Positions 49,877 through 59,078 of a DNA stretch of 64,000 bases are shown here, piece by piece. How positions within the stretch are numbered: position 1 is the first letter of the stretch; each line of letters starts with the position of its first letter. Origin of the DNA: Ruminococcus sp. UBA1394. Lineage in GTDB: Bacteria; Bacillota; Clostridia; Oscillospirales; Ruminococcaceae. The position numbers and the translations under genes were made by a program. The notes beneath the pieces are model-generated. The model made no database searches. It had not been told where the DNA came from and saw only the letters and a program-made list of their open reading frames with translations. The stretch spans positions 67,604 through 131,603 of the forward strand of contig DBQM01000037.1 in NCBI GenBank assembly GCA_002305725.1, written 5' to 3'.

Positions 49877-51910
49877 ATGAAAAAATGGATAATAAAAAAG
49901 CCTGATACGGCTGTTTCAAAAAAACTTGCAGCGGAATGTGCTGTAACTCCGCTTTGTGCCGATGTACTCGCAGCAAGGGGAATCTCTTCCTCCACAGAGG
50001 CGGCAGAACAGTTTAATGCAGACAGTCTTTCGGACCCATTTCTTTTAAAGGACATGAAAGAGGCGGCGGAACTGATAAACGACGCCGTTGAAAATTTCAC
50101 GCCAGTCTGCATTTTCGGTGATTACGACTGCGACGGAATCGCCTCAACTGCCATGCTCTTTTCCTATCTTGAATGCATGGGCGCAAATGTTATGTATATC
50201 CTCCCTGAAAGAGATGAGGGTTACGGTCTTAACGAAAACGCTGTCCGCAGAATGCATGAGCAGGGGGCGCAGCTTATCATAACAGTTGACAACGGTATTT
50301 CGGCGCATAAAGAGGCTGAACTGATTTACAGTCTTGGAATGAAACTGATTATAACCGACCACCATCAGCCCGGAGAAACTCTCCCACGGGCTGAGGCAAT
50401 AGTCAACCCCCACAGAAAAGACTGCGTTTCGCCCTTTAAGTATCTCTGCGGTGCCGGAGTTGTTTTAAAGCTTATTGCGGCGGCAGAGGGCGGCAGCTAT
50501 GATACTGCGCTGAACGAATACGGCGAGCTTGCGGCACTGGCAACTGTTGCTGACGTTGTTTCGCTGACAGGGGAAAACAGATTTATCGTGAAATACGGTC
50601 TGAAGCTTATGGAAAATTCCGAGCGTGCCGGAATAAACGCTCTCATTTCAAAAAGCGGAATCAAATTCCCGATTTCCTCAGTATCCGCCGCTTTCGGACT
50701 TGCCCCGAGAATCAATGCCTCCGGACGTTTCGGATCTCCTCTTACAGCCGCAAAACTGCTCCTTACAGACGATGACGAGGAGGCAATGCTTTTAGCCGAT
50801 GAGCTTGAAAATCTGAACACACAGCGCAAGGAAGAGGAGAGAAAGATAATCGGCGACATTGACAAGGCTGTGTCTGAAAATCCTGCTATAACGGTTGAAA
50901 GAGTACTTGTTTTAAGCGGTGAAAACTGGCATCATGGTATAATTGGAATTGTTGCGTCAAGAATGATGGAGCGTTTTGATAAGCCATGTTTTATTATAAC
51001 AATTGAGGGCAAAACTGCAAGAGGTTCGGCACGTTCATTTGGTGCATTTTCAGTATTCAAAGCCCTTGATTACTGCTCCGACCTGCTTATAAAATACGGC
51101 GGTCACCCCGGTGCAGGAGGATTTTCGATTGAAACCGCAAAAATTCCGGAATTTGCAGAGCGTCTGCAAAAATTTGCGCAGGAAAGCTTTGAATATATGC
51201 CGATACCGGATATAACAGCAGACAAGCTTATTTCTCCGGCAGAGATCACGGTTGAAAACGTCAGCGGGCTGAAAGTCCTTGAACCTTTCGGAGAGGGCAG
51301 CAGACAGCCTGTTTTTGCGCTGGGCGGTGCAGAGGTTGCCGACATAATTCCTCTTTCACAGGGATTACATACCAAGCTGCGTCTTAACTGTCAGGGCAGA
51401 CAGCTTGACGCTCTTGTTTTCAGAATTTCACAAGACGAAATGTTTATAAAAAAAGGCGACAAAATCGACATTATGTTTACAATGGAAACACAGGTTTATG
51501 CCGGACGTGAAAATATAAGCATAATCATAAAGGATTTCAGAAAATGCGGACTTGAACAGAACAAGTACTTTGCCGCAAAGGACGCTTATGAGAAATACCG
51601 CAGAAATGAGCCGCTGCCAACAGCATATTATGAGAGAATATGTCCCGAAAGAAATGAACTTGTGCCTGTTTACAAAAAAATTGCAGCCGGAAATTACAGT
51701 ACGGACACGCTTTATATGTCCTTTATGACTGAACTTAACTACTGTAAAATGATGGTATGCGTTGATATATTCAATGAACTGGGACTTGTCAGCCGGAATC
51801 CTTTTTCACAGGAGATAAGGGCAATAAAGGGAGCGCCGAAGGCTGACCTTGAAAAATCCGTGATATTAAAGGATTTAAGGAACAAAAGCAAGAAGGGGGT
51901 AACAGTATGA
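49877..51910 (+). CDS. recJ: Single-stranded-DNA exonuclease RecJ
   Basis: A 677-residue 5'-3' exonuclease of the DHH family for recombination and mismatch repair. It shows GDYDCDGIAST (81-91), TVDNGIS, TDHHQPGE and GGHPGAGGFS (DHHA1). A C-terminal OB domain and an extra tail follow. The ribosome site is weak. It overlaps the relA gene by four bases. Confidence 0.95.
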   Translation: MKKWIIKKPDTAVSKKLAAECAVTPLCADVLAARGISSSTEAAEQFNADSLSDPFLLKDMKEAAELINDAVENFTPVCIFGDYDCDGIASTAMLFSYLECMGANVMYILPERDEGYGLNENAVRRMHEQGAQLIITVDNGISAHKEAELIYSLGMKLIITDHHQPGETLPRAEAIVNPHRKDCVSPFKYLCGAGVVLKLIAAAEGGSYDTALNEYGELAALATVADVVSLTGENRFIVKYGLKLMENSERAGINALISKSGIKFPISSVSAAFGLAPRINASGRFGSPLTAAKLLLTDDDEEAMLLADELENLNTQRKEEERKIIGDIDKAVSENPAITVERVLVLSGENWHHGIIGIVASRMMERFDKPCFIITIEGKTARGSARSFGAFSVFKALDYCSDLLIKYGGHPGAGGFSIETAKIPEFAERLQKFAQESFEYMPIPDITADKLISPAEITVENVSGLKVLEPFGEGSRQPVFALGGAEVADIIPLSQGLHTKLRLNCQGRQLDALVFRISQDEMFIKKGDKIDIMFTMETQVYAGRENISIIIKDFRKCGLEQNKYFAAKDAYEKYRRNEPLPTAYYERICPERNELVPVYKKIAAGNYSTDTLYMSFMTELNYCKMMVCVDIFNELGLVSRNPFSQEIRAIKGAPKADLEKSVILKDLRNKSKKGVTV

Positions 51911-54093
51911 ACACCGAATACACAATAGATATGCTTATCCAGAAAATTCTGACCGACGATAAGCAGTACGATTTAAGCAAAATTATAACCGCTTATGAGT
52001 TTGCCGCAAAGGCTCACGAGGGACAGAAACGTTCCTCCGGACAGCCTTATATCATTCATCCGTTGGCGGTTGCGTATATTCTCCTTGAACTTGGAATGGA
52101 TACTGACACTATCTGTGCCGCAATGCTCCATGATGTTGTGGAGGACACTCCTGTAACTCTTGAGGAAGTCAAAAAGCGTTTCGGACAGGACGTTGCCATG
52201 CTGGTTGACGGTGTTACAAAGCTCAATCAGGTGCCAATGTTCAATAAGGAGGAGCAGCAGGCTGAAAACGTCAGAAAAATGATGCTTGCAATGTCGCAGG
52301 ATATCAGAGTTATCATTATCAAGCTTGCGGACAGGCTTCACAACATGAGGACTCTTGAATTCCGTCCGGGCGTAAAGCAGAGAAATACTGCCCACGAAAC
52401 CATGAACATCTACGCCCCTATTGCACACCGTCTTGGCATGAGGGGTATCAAAGAGGAACTGGAGGACCTGTCCTTCCACTATCTCGACCCGTTTGCGTAC
52501 TCGGAAATCGAACACATTCTTGAAATCAAAAAGAGTGAGCGTGAAGCGTTCATTACAAGAATCAAGGAGACTATCTCCGAACGTTTCAAGGATCAGGATT
52601 TTACTGCTCCTCCGCAGATAGAGGGACGTGTAAAGAGTATTTACAGCATTTACAAGAAAATGTTTGTGCATCATAAATCCATTGAGGAGATTTATGACAA
52701 ATACGCTGTAAGAATAATTGTTTCAACTGTCGGCGAGTGCTATAATGTTTTAGGACTTGTTCACGATATGTTCAGACCTATCCCAAACCGTTTCAAGGAC
52801 TACATTTCCACACCGAAAGCTAATATGTATCAGTCGCTTCACACAACAGTCCTCGGCAAAGAGGGTATTCCATTTGAAATTCAGATAAGAACATGGGAAA
52901 TGCACGCAACCGCTGAATACGGAATTGCTGCACATTGGAAATATAAGCAGGGCATAAGCCGCAACGACAGCAAAATGGAACAGCGTCTTGCGTGGATAAG
53001 ACAGGTTATCGAGGCACAGCAGACTTCCGATGACGTTGAGGAAATCGTTCGTATCATAAAAACGGACCTGGCCCCCGAGGATATCGTTGTAATGACTCCG
53101 AAGGGAGATTCAGTTTCCCTGCCGATAGACTCAACTGTTATCGACTATGCATACAAGATACACACGCAGATAGGACACAAGACCGTTGCCGCAAAGGTTG
53201 ATGGCAAGATGGTGCCGCTGGATTACAAGCTTCAGACCGGACAAATCTGTGAGATAATAACAAGCAGTGAGCCGGACAAGGGTCCTAACAGAGCATGGCT
53301 GTCAATTGCCAAGACAAACGAGGCAAAGTCCAAGATTCGTTCATGGTTCAAAAAGGAATGCCGTGAGGAAAATATTCAGACGGGTAAGGCAGAGCTTGAA
53401 AGGGAGTTCAAGCATTTCAGAATTCGTGTCCCGGAAGAAGAACTTGAAGAATTTCTTGCGGACGACTTAAAGCGCCACAACTGTAATACCCTTGACGATT
53501 TTTATGCGTCTATCGGCTACGGCGGAACAATGCTTTCAAAAATACTCCCAAGGCTTAAAGACAAGTATGTCAAGCTTTATCAGAAAGAGGAGGAACCGGA
53601 AAATAATGCAGTCATCAAGCCGGTCAGAAAGCAGAGCAGTATTATCCTGGACAAGATTGATGACTGTACCGTTAAATTTGCACAGTGCTGCAACCCTCTG
53701 CCGGGAGATGAGATAGTCGGATTCATTACAAGGGGACACGGTATTTCCGTGCACACCACCGGTTGTACAAACTACCTTGCGGCACTCAGACGAAACAATG
53801 AGGAAGAGCTTGCAAGGTGGATGGATGTTCAGTGGACTGACAAGGAGCAGACCAGTATGCAGACAAGCATTGAGGTAATCGCCCTTGACAGAGTGGGACT
53901 TGTTTACGATATCACGGCCATACTGACCGAGGCAAGAATCCCGATTCTCCATTCATCATCAAGAAATCTTAAAAACGGCAATGCGCTTTTCGAGGCGACT
54001 ATTACAATTGCCGGTACTGAACAGCTGAAAAACCTCTTTGACAAGCTCAGACGTGTCAAGGACGTGGTTTCAGTTGAAAGAGCAAAGGTATAA
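51907..54093 (+). CDS. relA: Bifunctional RelA/SpoT homologue ((p)ppGpp synthetase/hydrolase)
   Basis: A 728-residue stringent-response enzyme. The HD hydrolase has intact His75-Asp76 and Glu79-Asp80 (HDVVEDT). The synthetase domain has RFKDYISTPKANMYQSLHT. TGS (about 390-450), helical and C-terminal ACT domains follow. Both activities look intact. Translationally coupled to recJ. Confidence 0.96.
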   Translation: MNTEYTIDMLIQKILTDDKQYDLSKIITAYEFAAKAHEGQKRSSGQPYIIHPLAVAYILLELGMDTDTICAAMLHDVVEDTPVTLEEVKKRFGQDVAMLVDGVTKLNQVPMFNKEEQQAENVRKMMLAMSQDIRVIIIKLADRLHNMRTLEFRPGVKQRNTAHETMNIYAPIAHRLGMRGIKEELEDLSFHYLDPFAYSEIEHILEIKKSEREAFITRIKETISERFKDQDFTAPPQIEGRVKSIYSIYKKMFVHHKSIEEIYDKYAVRIIVSTVGECYNVLGLVHDMFRPIPNRFKDYISTPKANMYQSLHTTVLGKEGIPFEIQIRTWEMHATAEYGIAAHWKYKQGISRNDSKMEQRLAWIRQVIEAQQTSDDVEEIVRIIKTDLAPEDIVVMTPKGDSVSLPIDSTVIDYAYKIHTQIGHKTVAAKVDGKMVPLDYKLQTGQICEIITSSEPDKGPNRAWLSIAKTNEAKSKIRSWFKKECREENIQTGKAELEREFKHFRIRVPEEELEEFLADDLKRHNCNTLDDFYASIGYGGTMLSKILPRLKDKYVKLYQKEEEPENNAVIKPVRKQSSIILDKIDDCTVKFAQCCNPLPGDEIVGFITRGHGISVHTTGCTNYLAALRRNNEEELARWMDVQWTDKEQTSMQTSIEVIALDRVGLVYDITAILTEARIPILHSSSRNLKNGNALFEATITIAGTEQLKNLFDKLRRVKDVVSVERAKV

Positions 54094-54112
54094 AAGGTTT
54101 ATATTAAGTATT

Positions 54113-54177
54113 CGGGCGAGCAATGCTCGCCCCTACGATAGCGTAAAATATGTGTAGGGGCGACCATTGGTCGCCCG
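54113..54177. repeat. Family D REP-like pair, copy 2
   Basis: Same arrangement as copy 1: a GAGC-type palindrome with CTAC inward, then GTAG and a GACC-type palindrome. It lies 20 bases after relA, ahead of its terminator. Confidence 0.85.
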
Positions 54178-54218
54178 TTATTTTTTTCGTTATTTTTCCG
54201 TTACTTTAATATAAACAG

Positions 54219-54247
54219 AAATGCTCCGCTTTTAAACGGAGCATTTG
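54219..54247 (+). terminator. Terminator after relA
   Basis: The stem AAATGCTCCG/CGGAGCATTT with a CTTTTAAA loop, followed by T-rich sequence; it may work in both directions. Confidence 0.75.
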
Positions 54248-54371
54248 CTGTGTAGAAAAAATCTTTTTATATTTTATTTTGGAATAAATCCAATAAGGAT
54301 ATTATAGCATAACTGGTTTGGAAAGTAAAGTAAAATGTTTCGACAAACTGTGACAAGCTATGAAACCGGAA

Positions 54372-55781
54372 TTATTTTGGCAGCAGTTCCTTTGCAATTC
54401 CGATTGCGTCATAGATGTTGATAATGCCGTCCTTGTTGAAATCTGCAATTGCTTTTTCTTCGTCTGTGAAAGTTCTCATGCCCATTATGTTTTTGCAAAT
54501 TTCTATTGCATCGTAAAGGTCGATTTTGCCGTTGCCGGAGATGTCGCCCGGAAGTTCCGGTTCAGTTGTGGTAACTGGTTCTGTTGTTGTCGGGACTGTT
54601 GTTGTGATATATTCCGGCGGAACATCGGTTATACCTCCTGTTACAATTGAGGTGGAAACAGTTGTTGTGCCTGTTTGCGACTGTGTTGTAATTGGTTCTG
54701 TTGAAATATCGGTTTCAACTGGTATTGAAATTGTTGTTGCAATGGTTGTTGAAGTTGTGAATGCCGGCTGAGTTGTAACCGCAGTTGTAACGACATCACC
54801 GCTGACATTTACAGTACACTTCAAAGTTGTGTCCCCTGCAACAGCGCAGATTGAAGTAGTACCGCTGCTGACTGCTCTTACATAGCCATAATTAACAGTT
54901 GCAACATCTTCATTTTCTGAATACCACTCAACCTCTCCGGCATAATTATTCACCGAAAGAATCTGTGAAGTTCCGGGAGAAAGAGTAAATGCTTTTTCGG
55001 AAAGCAAAACAGGCTTGTTCACATCAACAAAAATTATTCCGTGTCGGAGAGCATAACCTTCAGCCGCTGTATTTTCTATACCATAAATTACAAAGTTATC
55101 TATTTTTTCATCAGTACTAAAAGTGCTTATATAGCCAAATGCACAATCGCCTATAATTGTAACTGTTTCAGGAATTTCCACGTATTTTATACGATAACAG
55201 TTTTTAAATGCAAAAGTACCAATAACTTTTACACTATCTGGAATTATTATGCTTGTAAGGCTTGTACATTGAGAAAATGCAGAATCGCCAATAGTTGTCA
55301 CTCCATTTAAAATTGTTATGCTTGCAAGGTTTGTACATTGAGAAAACGCAGCATCACCAATAGTTGTCACTCCATTTGGAATCGTTATGCCTTCAAGACT
55401 TGTACAACAGAGAAATGCATAATCGCCAATAGTTGTCATGCTGTCTGGAATTGTTATTCTTTCAAGACTTGAACAATTGTAAAATGCGCTATTACCAATA
55501 AATTCAGAACCATTAATTATTGTAACAGGCAAACCATCAATCTCACTCGGAATTTCAACCTCCACAGCAGATGAATCACAGTCAGTTATGGAAACATAAT
55601 CGTCTGTTCCGTCCCCATCCTCATCAACGGTTTTGTAATACAGATAATTTCCGTATGGTGTTCCGTTATATTCCTCTGCGTTCACAAGAATTAATCCGCT
55701 TGTCAGCTCAGAAAAACCGCCGCCAAGACACGCCGCCGCCATAACAGCTGATGTAAGTATACTTAAAATCTTTTTCATCAT
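54372..55781 (-). CDS. Secreted BspA-like leucine-rich-repeat protein with dockerin
   Basis: A 469-residue secreted protein. Signal peptide 1-35 (cleavage near VNA-E). BspA-type LRR_5 repeats (about 70-250) with the recurring unit ITIPDSMTTIGDYAF. A Big_2-like module (about 265-335), a Thr/Val-rich linker, and a dockerin (412-469: GKIDLYDAIEICKNI and GIINIYDAIGIAKELL) follow. No catalytic motif is seen; LRR_5 proteins are usually adhesive or binding modules. The dockerin would place it on the cellulosome or cell surface. Its own promoter and GGAGG site are present. Confidence 0.9.
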   Translation of the reverse strand: MMKKILSILTSAVMAAACLGGGFSELTSGLILVNAEEYNGTPYGNYLYYKTVDEDGDGTDDYVSITDCDSSAVEVEIPSEIDGLPVTIINGSEFIGNSAFYNCSSLERITIPDSMTTIGDYAFLCCTSLEGITIPNGVTTIGDAAFSQCTNLASITILNGVTTIGDSAFSQCTSLTSIIIPDSVKVIGTFAFKNCYRIKYVEIPETVTIIGDCAFGYISTFSTDEKIDNFVIYGIENTAAEGYALRHGIIFVDVNKPVLLSEKAFTLSPGTSQILSVNNYAGEVEWYSENEDVATVNYGYVRAVSSGTTSICAVAGDTTLKCTVNVSGDVVTTAVTTQPAFTTSTTIATTISIPVETDISTEPITTQSQTGTTTVSTSIVTGGITDVPPEYITTTVPTTTEPVTTTEPELPGDISGNGKIDLYDAIEICKNIMGMRTFTDEEKAIADFNKDGIINIYDAIGIAKELLPK

Positions 55782-55808
55782 GAGTTCCTCCTTTTAAATT
55801 CTGAAATT

Positions 55809-55837
55809 ATTTTACCACATATTTCTTTTTTAGTCAA
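55809..55837 (-). promoter_or_regulatory. Promoter of the LRR-dockerin gene
   Basis: TTGACT (complement of 55832-55837), a 17-base spacer and TAAAAT (complement of 55809-55814). Confidence 0.75.
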
Positions 55838-55871
55838 TAAAAAACATCCTATTACCACGCAAATCAATTTA

Positions 55872-55941
55872 GTAGGGGCGAGCATTGCTCGCCCGATTCA
55901 AAAAACACATAAATTCACGGGCGACCAATGGTCGCCCGTAC
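55872..55941. repeat. Family D REP-like pair, copy 3 (inverted layout)
   Basis: GTAG plus a GAGC-type palindrome, a 21-base spacer, then a GACC-type palindrome ending CGTAC. The GTAG ends face outward, opposite to copies 1 and 2. Confidence 0.85.
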
Positions 55942-55950
55942 ATATCCAAC

Positions 55951-55983
55951 AAAAAAAACTCCCGACCAAAAAAGTCGGGAGTG
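55951..55983 (-). terminator. Terminator of rplJ-rplL
   Basis: On the minus strand the perfect stem ACTCCCGAC/GTCGGGAGT is followed by eight T. Confidence 0.9.
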
Positions 55984-56004
55984 CTGAAAACGCAATTATT
56001 AAAA

Positions 56005-56373
56005 TTACTTGATTTCGATTGTAGCGCCAGCTTCTTCGAGCTTAGCCTTGAGTTCTTCAGCCTCTGCCTTGGAAACGCCTTCCTTGAGAGCCTTAGGAGC
56101 TGCTTCAACAACTTCCTTAGCTTCCTTAAGGCCAAGACCGAGAGCGTCCTTAACAGCCTTGATAACAGGCATCTTAGCGTCGCCGAATGAAGCGAGAATT
56201 ACGTCGAATTCTGACTTTTCTTCAGCAGCAGCAGCGCCGCCTGCAGCAGGAGCAGCAGCAACAGCAGCTGTTACACCGAATTCTTCCTGGATTGCCTCAA
56301 CGAGTTCAGCCAGTTCCATAACTGACAGAGCCTTGATATCTTCAATAAACTTTAATGTCTTTTCTGAAGCCAT
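56005..56373 (-). CDS. rplL: Ribosomal protein L7/L12
   Basis: A 122-residue stalk protein. N-terminal dimerisation region, Ala/Gly-rich hinge (AAPAAGGAAAAEE), and C-terminal domain FDVILASFGDAKMPVIKAVKDALGLGLKEAKEVVE. It recruits translation factors. GGAGAT precedes ATG; 57 bases after rplJ. Confidence 0.98.
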   Translation of the reverse strand: MASEKTLKFIEDIKALSVMELAELVEAIQEEFGVTAAVAAAPAAGGAAAAEEKSEFDVILASFGDAKMPVIKAVKDALGLGLKEAKEVVEAAPKALKEGVSKAEAEELKAKLEEAGATIEIK

Positions 56374-56430
56374 GATAATAATCTCCTTTTAACAATAATT
56401 TAATTCCGACATAAAATGTCAATGTAAAAA

Positions 56431-56940
56431 TTAAGCTGCATCGTCTGTCTTGCTGTCTGCAACAGCCTTGAGAATTGCAGCAAGTCCCTGAATAGGACCC
56501 TGAAGTGAGCCAACGAGCTGTGCGAGCAGAACGTCCTTTGAAGGAATCTTTGAAAGAGCGATAACACCCTTTTCGTCGTAAACCTGTCCTTCAACCATAC
56601 CTGCTTTAAGATTGAACTTACCCTCAGTATCTGAAGCAAATTTACCTAAGATTCTTGCAGGAGCTGTCTGGTCGTCGTTTGAAACAGCGATAGCAGTTGT
56701 ACCCTCTAAAACGTCGTCAAGACCTTCAATACCTGCGTTTTTAAGAGCAAAACGGAGCATTGTGTTCTTTTCAACTGAGTAATGTACGTTAGCTTCACGG
56801 AGTTCACGTCTGAGCTTGGTATCTTCTTCAACAGTGATACCCTTGTAATCAACGATTACGCATGAAACAGCGTTCTTGAGCATTTCTGTAAGCTGTTCAA
56901 CCTTAGCCTTCTTAGCTTCCAAAACCTTTTCGCTTGGCAT
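56431..56940 (-). CDS. rplJ: Ribosomal protein L10
   Basis: A 169-residue protein that anchors L7/L12 to the ribosome. VIVDYKGITVEEDTKLRRELREANVHY is the family signature. GGAGG lies before ATG. It is regulated through the L10 leader upstream. The rplK-rplA pair that often precedes is not adjacent here. Confidence 0.97.
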   Translation of the reverse strand: MPSEKVLEAKKAKVEQLTEMLKNAVSCVIVDYKGITVEEDTKLRRELREANVHYSVEKNTMLRFALKNAGIEGLDDVLEGTTAIAVSNDDQTAPARILGKFASDTEGKFNLKAGMVEGQVYDEKGVIALSKIPSKDVLLAQLVGSLQGPIQGLAAILKAVADSKTDDAA

Positions 56941-56979
56941 TATAGTTTCACCTCCGATTAATTCATAACCGTATCAAAA

Positions 56980-57108
56980 GAATAATGCAAAAAACCCTTT
57001 TCACTGAGGAAAAGGGCATAAAATAATCAGATTATCAATGCACATTCCTCGGCTGGACTTACGGATTTTACTCCACCAGCTGTCTTTAGAATACGATTTG
57101 TTTTAACA
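56980..57108 (-). ncRNA. Ribosomal protein L10 leader
   Basis: The mRNA leader contains AAAGACAGCTGGTGG and AAATCCGTAAGTCCAGCCGAGG, the conserved L10-binding kink region. It is followed by a terminator-like hairpin, AACCCTTTTC/GAAAAGGG with a T run. Binding of the L10-L12 complex here represses the operon in Firmicutes. Boundaries approximate. Confidence 0.85.
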
Positions 57109-57116
57109 ACTTTTAT

Positions 57117-57145
57117 ATTATATCACATTGTTTCTTGCTTGTCAA
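57117..57145 (-). promoter_or_regulatory. Promoter of rplJ-rplL
   Basis: TTGACA (complement of 57140-57145), a 17-base spacer and TATAAT (complement of 57117-57122). Confidence 0.87.
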
Positions 57146-57166
57146 GTACTTTTTGAATATTTTTTT

Positions 57167-57235
57167 GTAGGGGTGAGCATTGCTCACCCGCAGATTTGTG
57201 TAGTTTCAATACGGGCGACCAATGGTCGCCCCTAC
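57167..57235. repeat. Family D REP-like pair, copy 4 (inverted layout)
   Basis: GTAG plus GGGTGAGCATTGCTCACCC, a spacer, then a GACC-type palindrome ending CCCCTAC. The first palindrome carries a paired C-to-T and G-to-A change that keeps the stem. It lies eight bases beyond the citrate synthase stop. Confidence 0.85.
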
Positions 57236-57243
57236 AGATATAA

Positions 57244-58608
57244 TTACCTGTTATTTATGTCAACATAATCAATCGGAGTAACCAGACTCTTGTAAGCCGG
57301 TCTGATAATCTTGTCAACGTTGATAAGCTCCTCAATTCTGTGAGCGCTCCAGCCTACAACTCTTGCCATTGCGAAAATCGGTGTGAACAGTTCAAGCGGA
57401 ATATCAAGCATACCGTAAACGAAACCGCTGTAGAAGTCCACGTTCGGGCTGACGCCCTTGTATATCTTGCGCTTTTTGGCAATGATCTTAGGTGCAAGGT
57501 CCTCAACCATTGAGTAAAGCCTGTAATCTTCCTGTCTTTCTTTTTCTTCCGCAAGCTCGGAAACAAATCTCTTGAAAATCTTTGCTCTCGGGTCGGAAAT
57601 AGTGTAGACAGCGTGTCCTATACCGTAAATAAGGCCTTTTTTGTCAAAAGCGTCCTTGTTAAGCAGCTTTTCGAGGTATGCACCGACTTCTTCTTCGTCT
57701 GAGGTGTCGGAAACATTCGCCTTGAGGTCATTCATCATTTCCACTACCTTGATATTTGCACCGCCGTGCTTAGGACCTTTAAGAGAGGAAAGGGCCGCCG
57801 CAATTACTGAATATGTGTCAGAACCGGAGGATGTTACAACGTGGGTGGTGAATGTGGAATTGTTGCCGCCGCCGTGCTCCATGTGCAGCATAAGGGCAAT
57901 GTCAAGAACTTCTGCTTCAAGGTGCGAATACTTCATATCCGGACGCAGCATTCTCAGAATGTTTTCAGCCGTTGAGAGAGAGGGGTCAGGACGGTGAATA
58001 TACATACTGTCATCACGCTCATAGTGGTTGTATGCATGATAGCCGTAAACTGCCAGCATAGGAATCTCGCTGATAAGCATAAGACACTGCCTGAGAACAT
58101 TCTCAATAGAAGTGTCCGCTGCATTTTCGTCATAGGACGCAAGTGTGAGAATACTCCTTGTCAGCGTGTTCATGATGTCTTTGCTGGGGGCTTTCATAAT
58201 GACGTCACGGACAAAGTTGGTCGGAAGACAGCGCAGACTGCCGAGAAATCCGCAGAATTCTTCCAGCTGTTCTTTAGTCGGCAGCTTTCCGAACAAAAGA
58301 AGATAAGCAGTTTCTTCAAAACCATATCTTTTTGATGCCACAGCGCCGTTTACGAGGTCATTGATATTATACCCTCTGTAAAGAAGTCTGCCTTCAACCG
58401 GTACTTTGTTTCCCTCATCGTCGATCTTAAATGATTCAACAGAAGAAATTGAAGTAAGACCAGCAAGAACGCCGTTGCCGTTTTTGTCACGCAATCCTCT
58501 TTTGACATTATACTGTCCGTAAAGTTCCGGGTCAAGAGCAAAATTCTCAGTACACTGATTTGACTTTTCCGAAATAAAAGAGTAAAAATCTCTGGTATTA
58601 TTTTCCAT
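57244..58608 (-). CDS. gltA: Citrate synthase
   Basis: A 454-residue enzyme joining acetyl-CoA and oxaloacetate. Catalytic motifs: HMEHGGGNNSTFTTHVVTSSGSD, the GPKHGGANIKV histidine and the GIGHAVYTISDPRA histidine region, with Asp in the C-terminal VDFYSGFVY. At 454 residues it belongs to the longer clostridial type. GGAG precedes ATG. No aconitase or isocitrate dehydrogenase is adjacent; it may feed glutamate synthesis. Confidence 0.95.
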   Translation of the reverse strand: MENNTRDFYSFISEKSNQCTENFALDPELYGQYNVKRGLRDKNGNGVLAGLTSISSVESFKIDDEGNKVPVEGRLLYRGYNINDLVNGAVASKRYGFEETAYLLLFGKLPTKEQLEEFCGFLGSLRCLPTNFVRDVIMKAPSKDIMNTLTRSILTLASYDENAADTSIENVLRQCLMLISEIPMLAVYGYHAYNHYERDDSMYIHRPDPSLSTAENILRMLRPDMKYSHLEAEVLDIALMLHMEHGGGNNSTFTTHVVTSSGSDTYSVIAAALSSLKGPKHGGANIKVVEMMNDLKANVSDTSDEEEVGAYLEKLLNKDAFDKKGLIYGIGHAVYTISDPRAKIFKRFVSELAEEKERQEDYRLYSMVEDLAPKIIAKKRKIYKGVSPNVDFYSGFVYGMLDIPLELFTPIFAMARVVGWSAHRIEELINVDKIIRPAYKSLVTPIDYVDINNR

Positions 58609-58641
58609 TCCTGCATCTCCTTTTTATAAAGTTATTTTCTT

Positions 58642-58670
58642 ATTATATCATATTTCACATAAAAAGTCAA
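58642..58670 (-). promoter_or_regulatory. Promoter of citrate synthase
   Basis: TTGACT (complement of 58665-58670), a 17-base spacer and TATAAT (complement of 58642-58647). A family A repeat begins nine bases upstream. Confidence 0.83.
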
Positions 58671-58678
58671 ATAAAAGC

Positions 58679-58902
58679 TTAAGGCAATACCGCATAATTA
58701 TTGTCGTACAGATGCGCAGTCAGATTTTTTGTCAGGCGAAGGTCGCCCCCCGGATTGCATAAAAATATCGCAGGCATACTGGCGTACCCCAAGAGTACTT
58801 CCTTCGGGCGTATGGCAAGAAATTTTTGTGTGATATGACGGAAAATCTGCAAGCATATGTGCGGCAAAGTCGTCAGCCGCTAATTGTGTGGTGTTGCCTT
58901 AA
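58679..58902. repeat. Family A MITE-like element, long form (224 bp)
   Basis: The same ends as the copy at 4849-5028 (TTAAGGCAATACCGCA and its inverted partner), with two extra internal segments: GTCAGGCGAAGGTCGCC and one containing AGTACTTCCTTCGGGC. It lies between citrate synthase and mazF. Confidence 0.88.
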
Positions 58903-59078
58903 AATATTTACGGCTTCTGACTGCGTCAGTTTTCACCAAAAAAATACATCGGGAATATAATATTAAAACAACATTTTTTCTGATTACCCAATGTATTATT
59001 CACCGAAAAAATGTCAATCATAATTACATAGAAAATTGCTCTGGAGCAATCGAAAACTTAACTTAGGAGTGACTTATC

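Noticed and set aside
49651..57235. Clustered palindromes as a CRISPR array
   Set aside because: The units are kilobases apart, alternate in orientation and have no regular spacers or cas genes; they fit REP-type repeats.
58884..59066. A 60-residue plus-strand frame directly before mazF, as a possible antitoxin
   Set aside because: Its first part is the end of a family A repeat, it has no ribosome site, and its composition (many Ile, Asn, Lys, Thr from AT-rich DNA) does not resemble MazE-type antitoxins.
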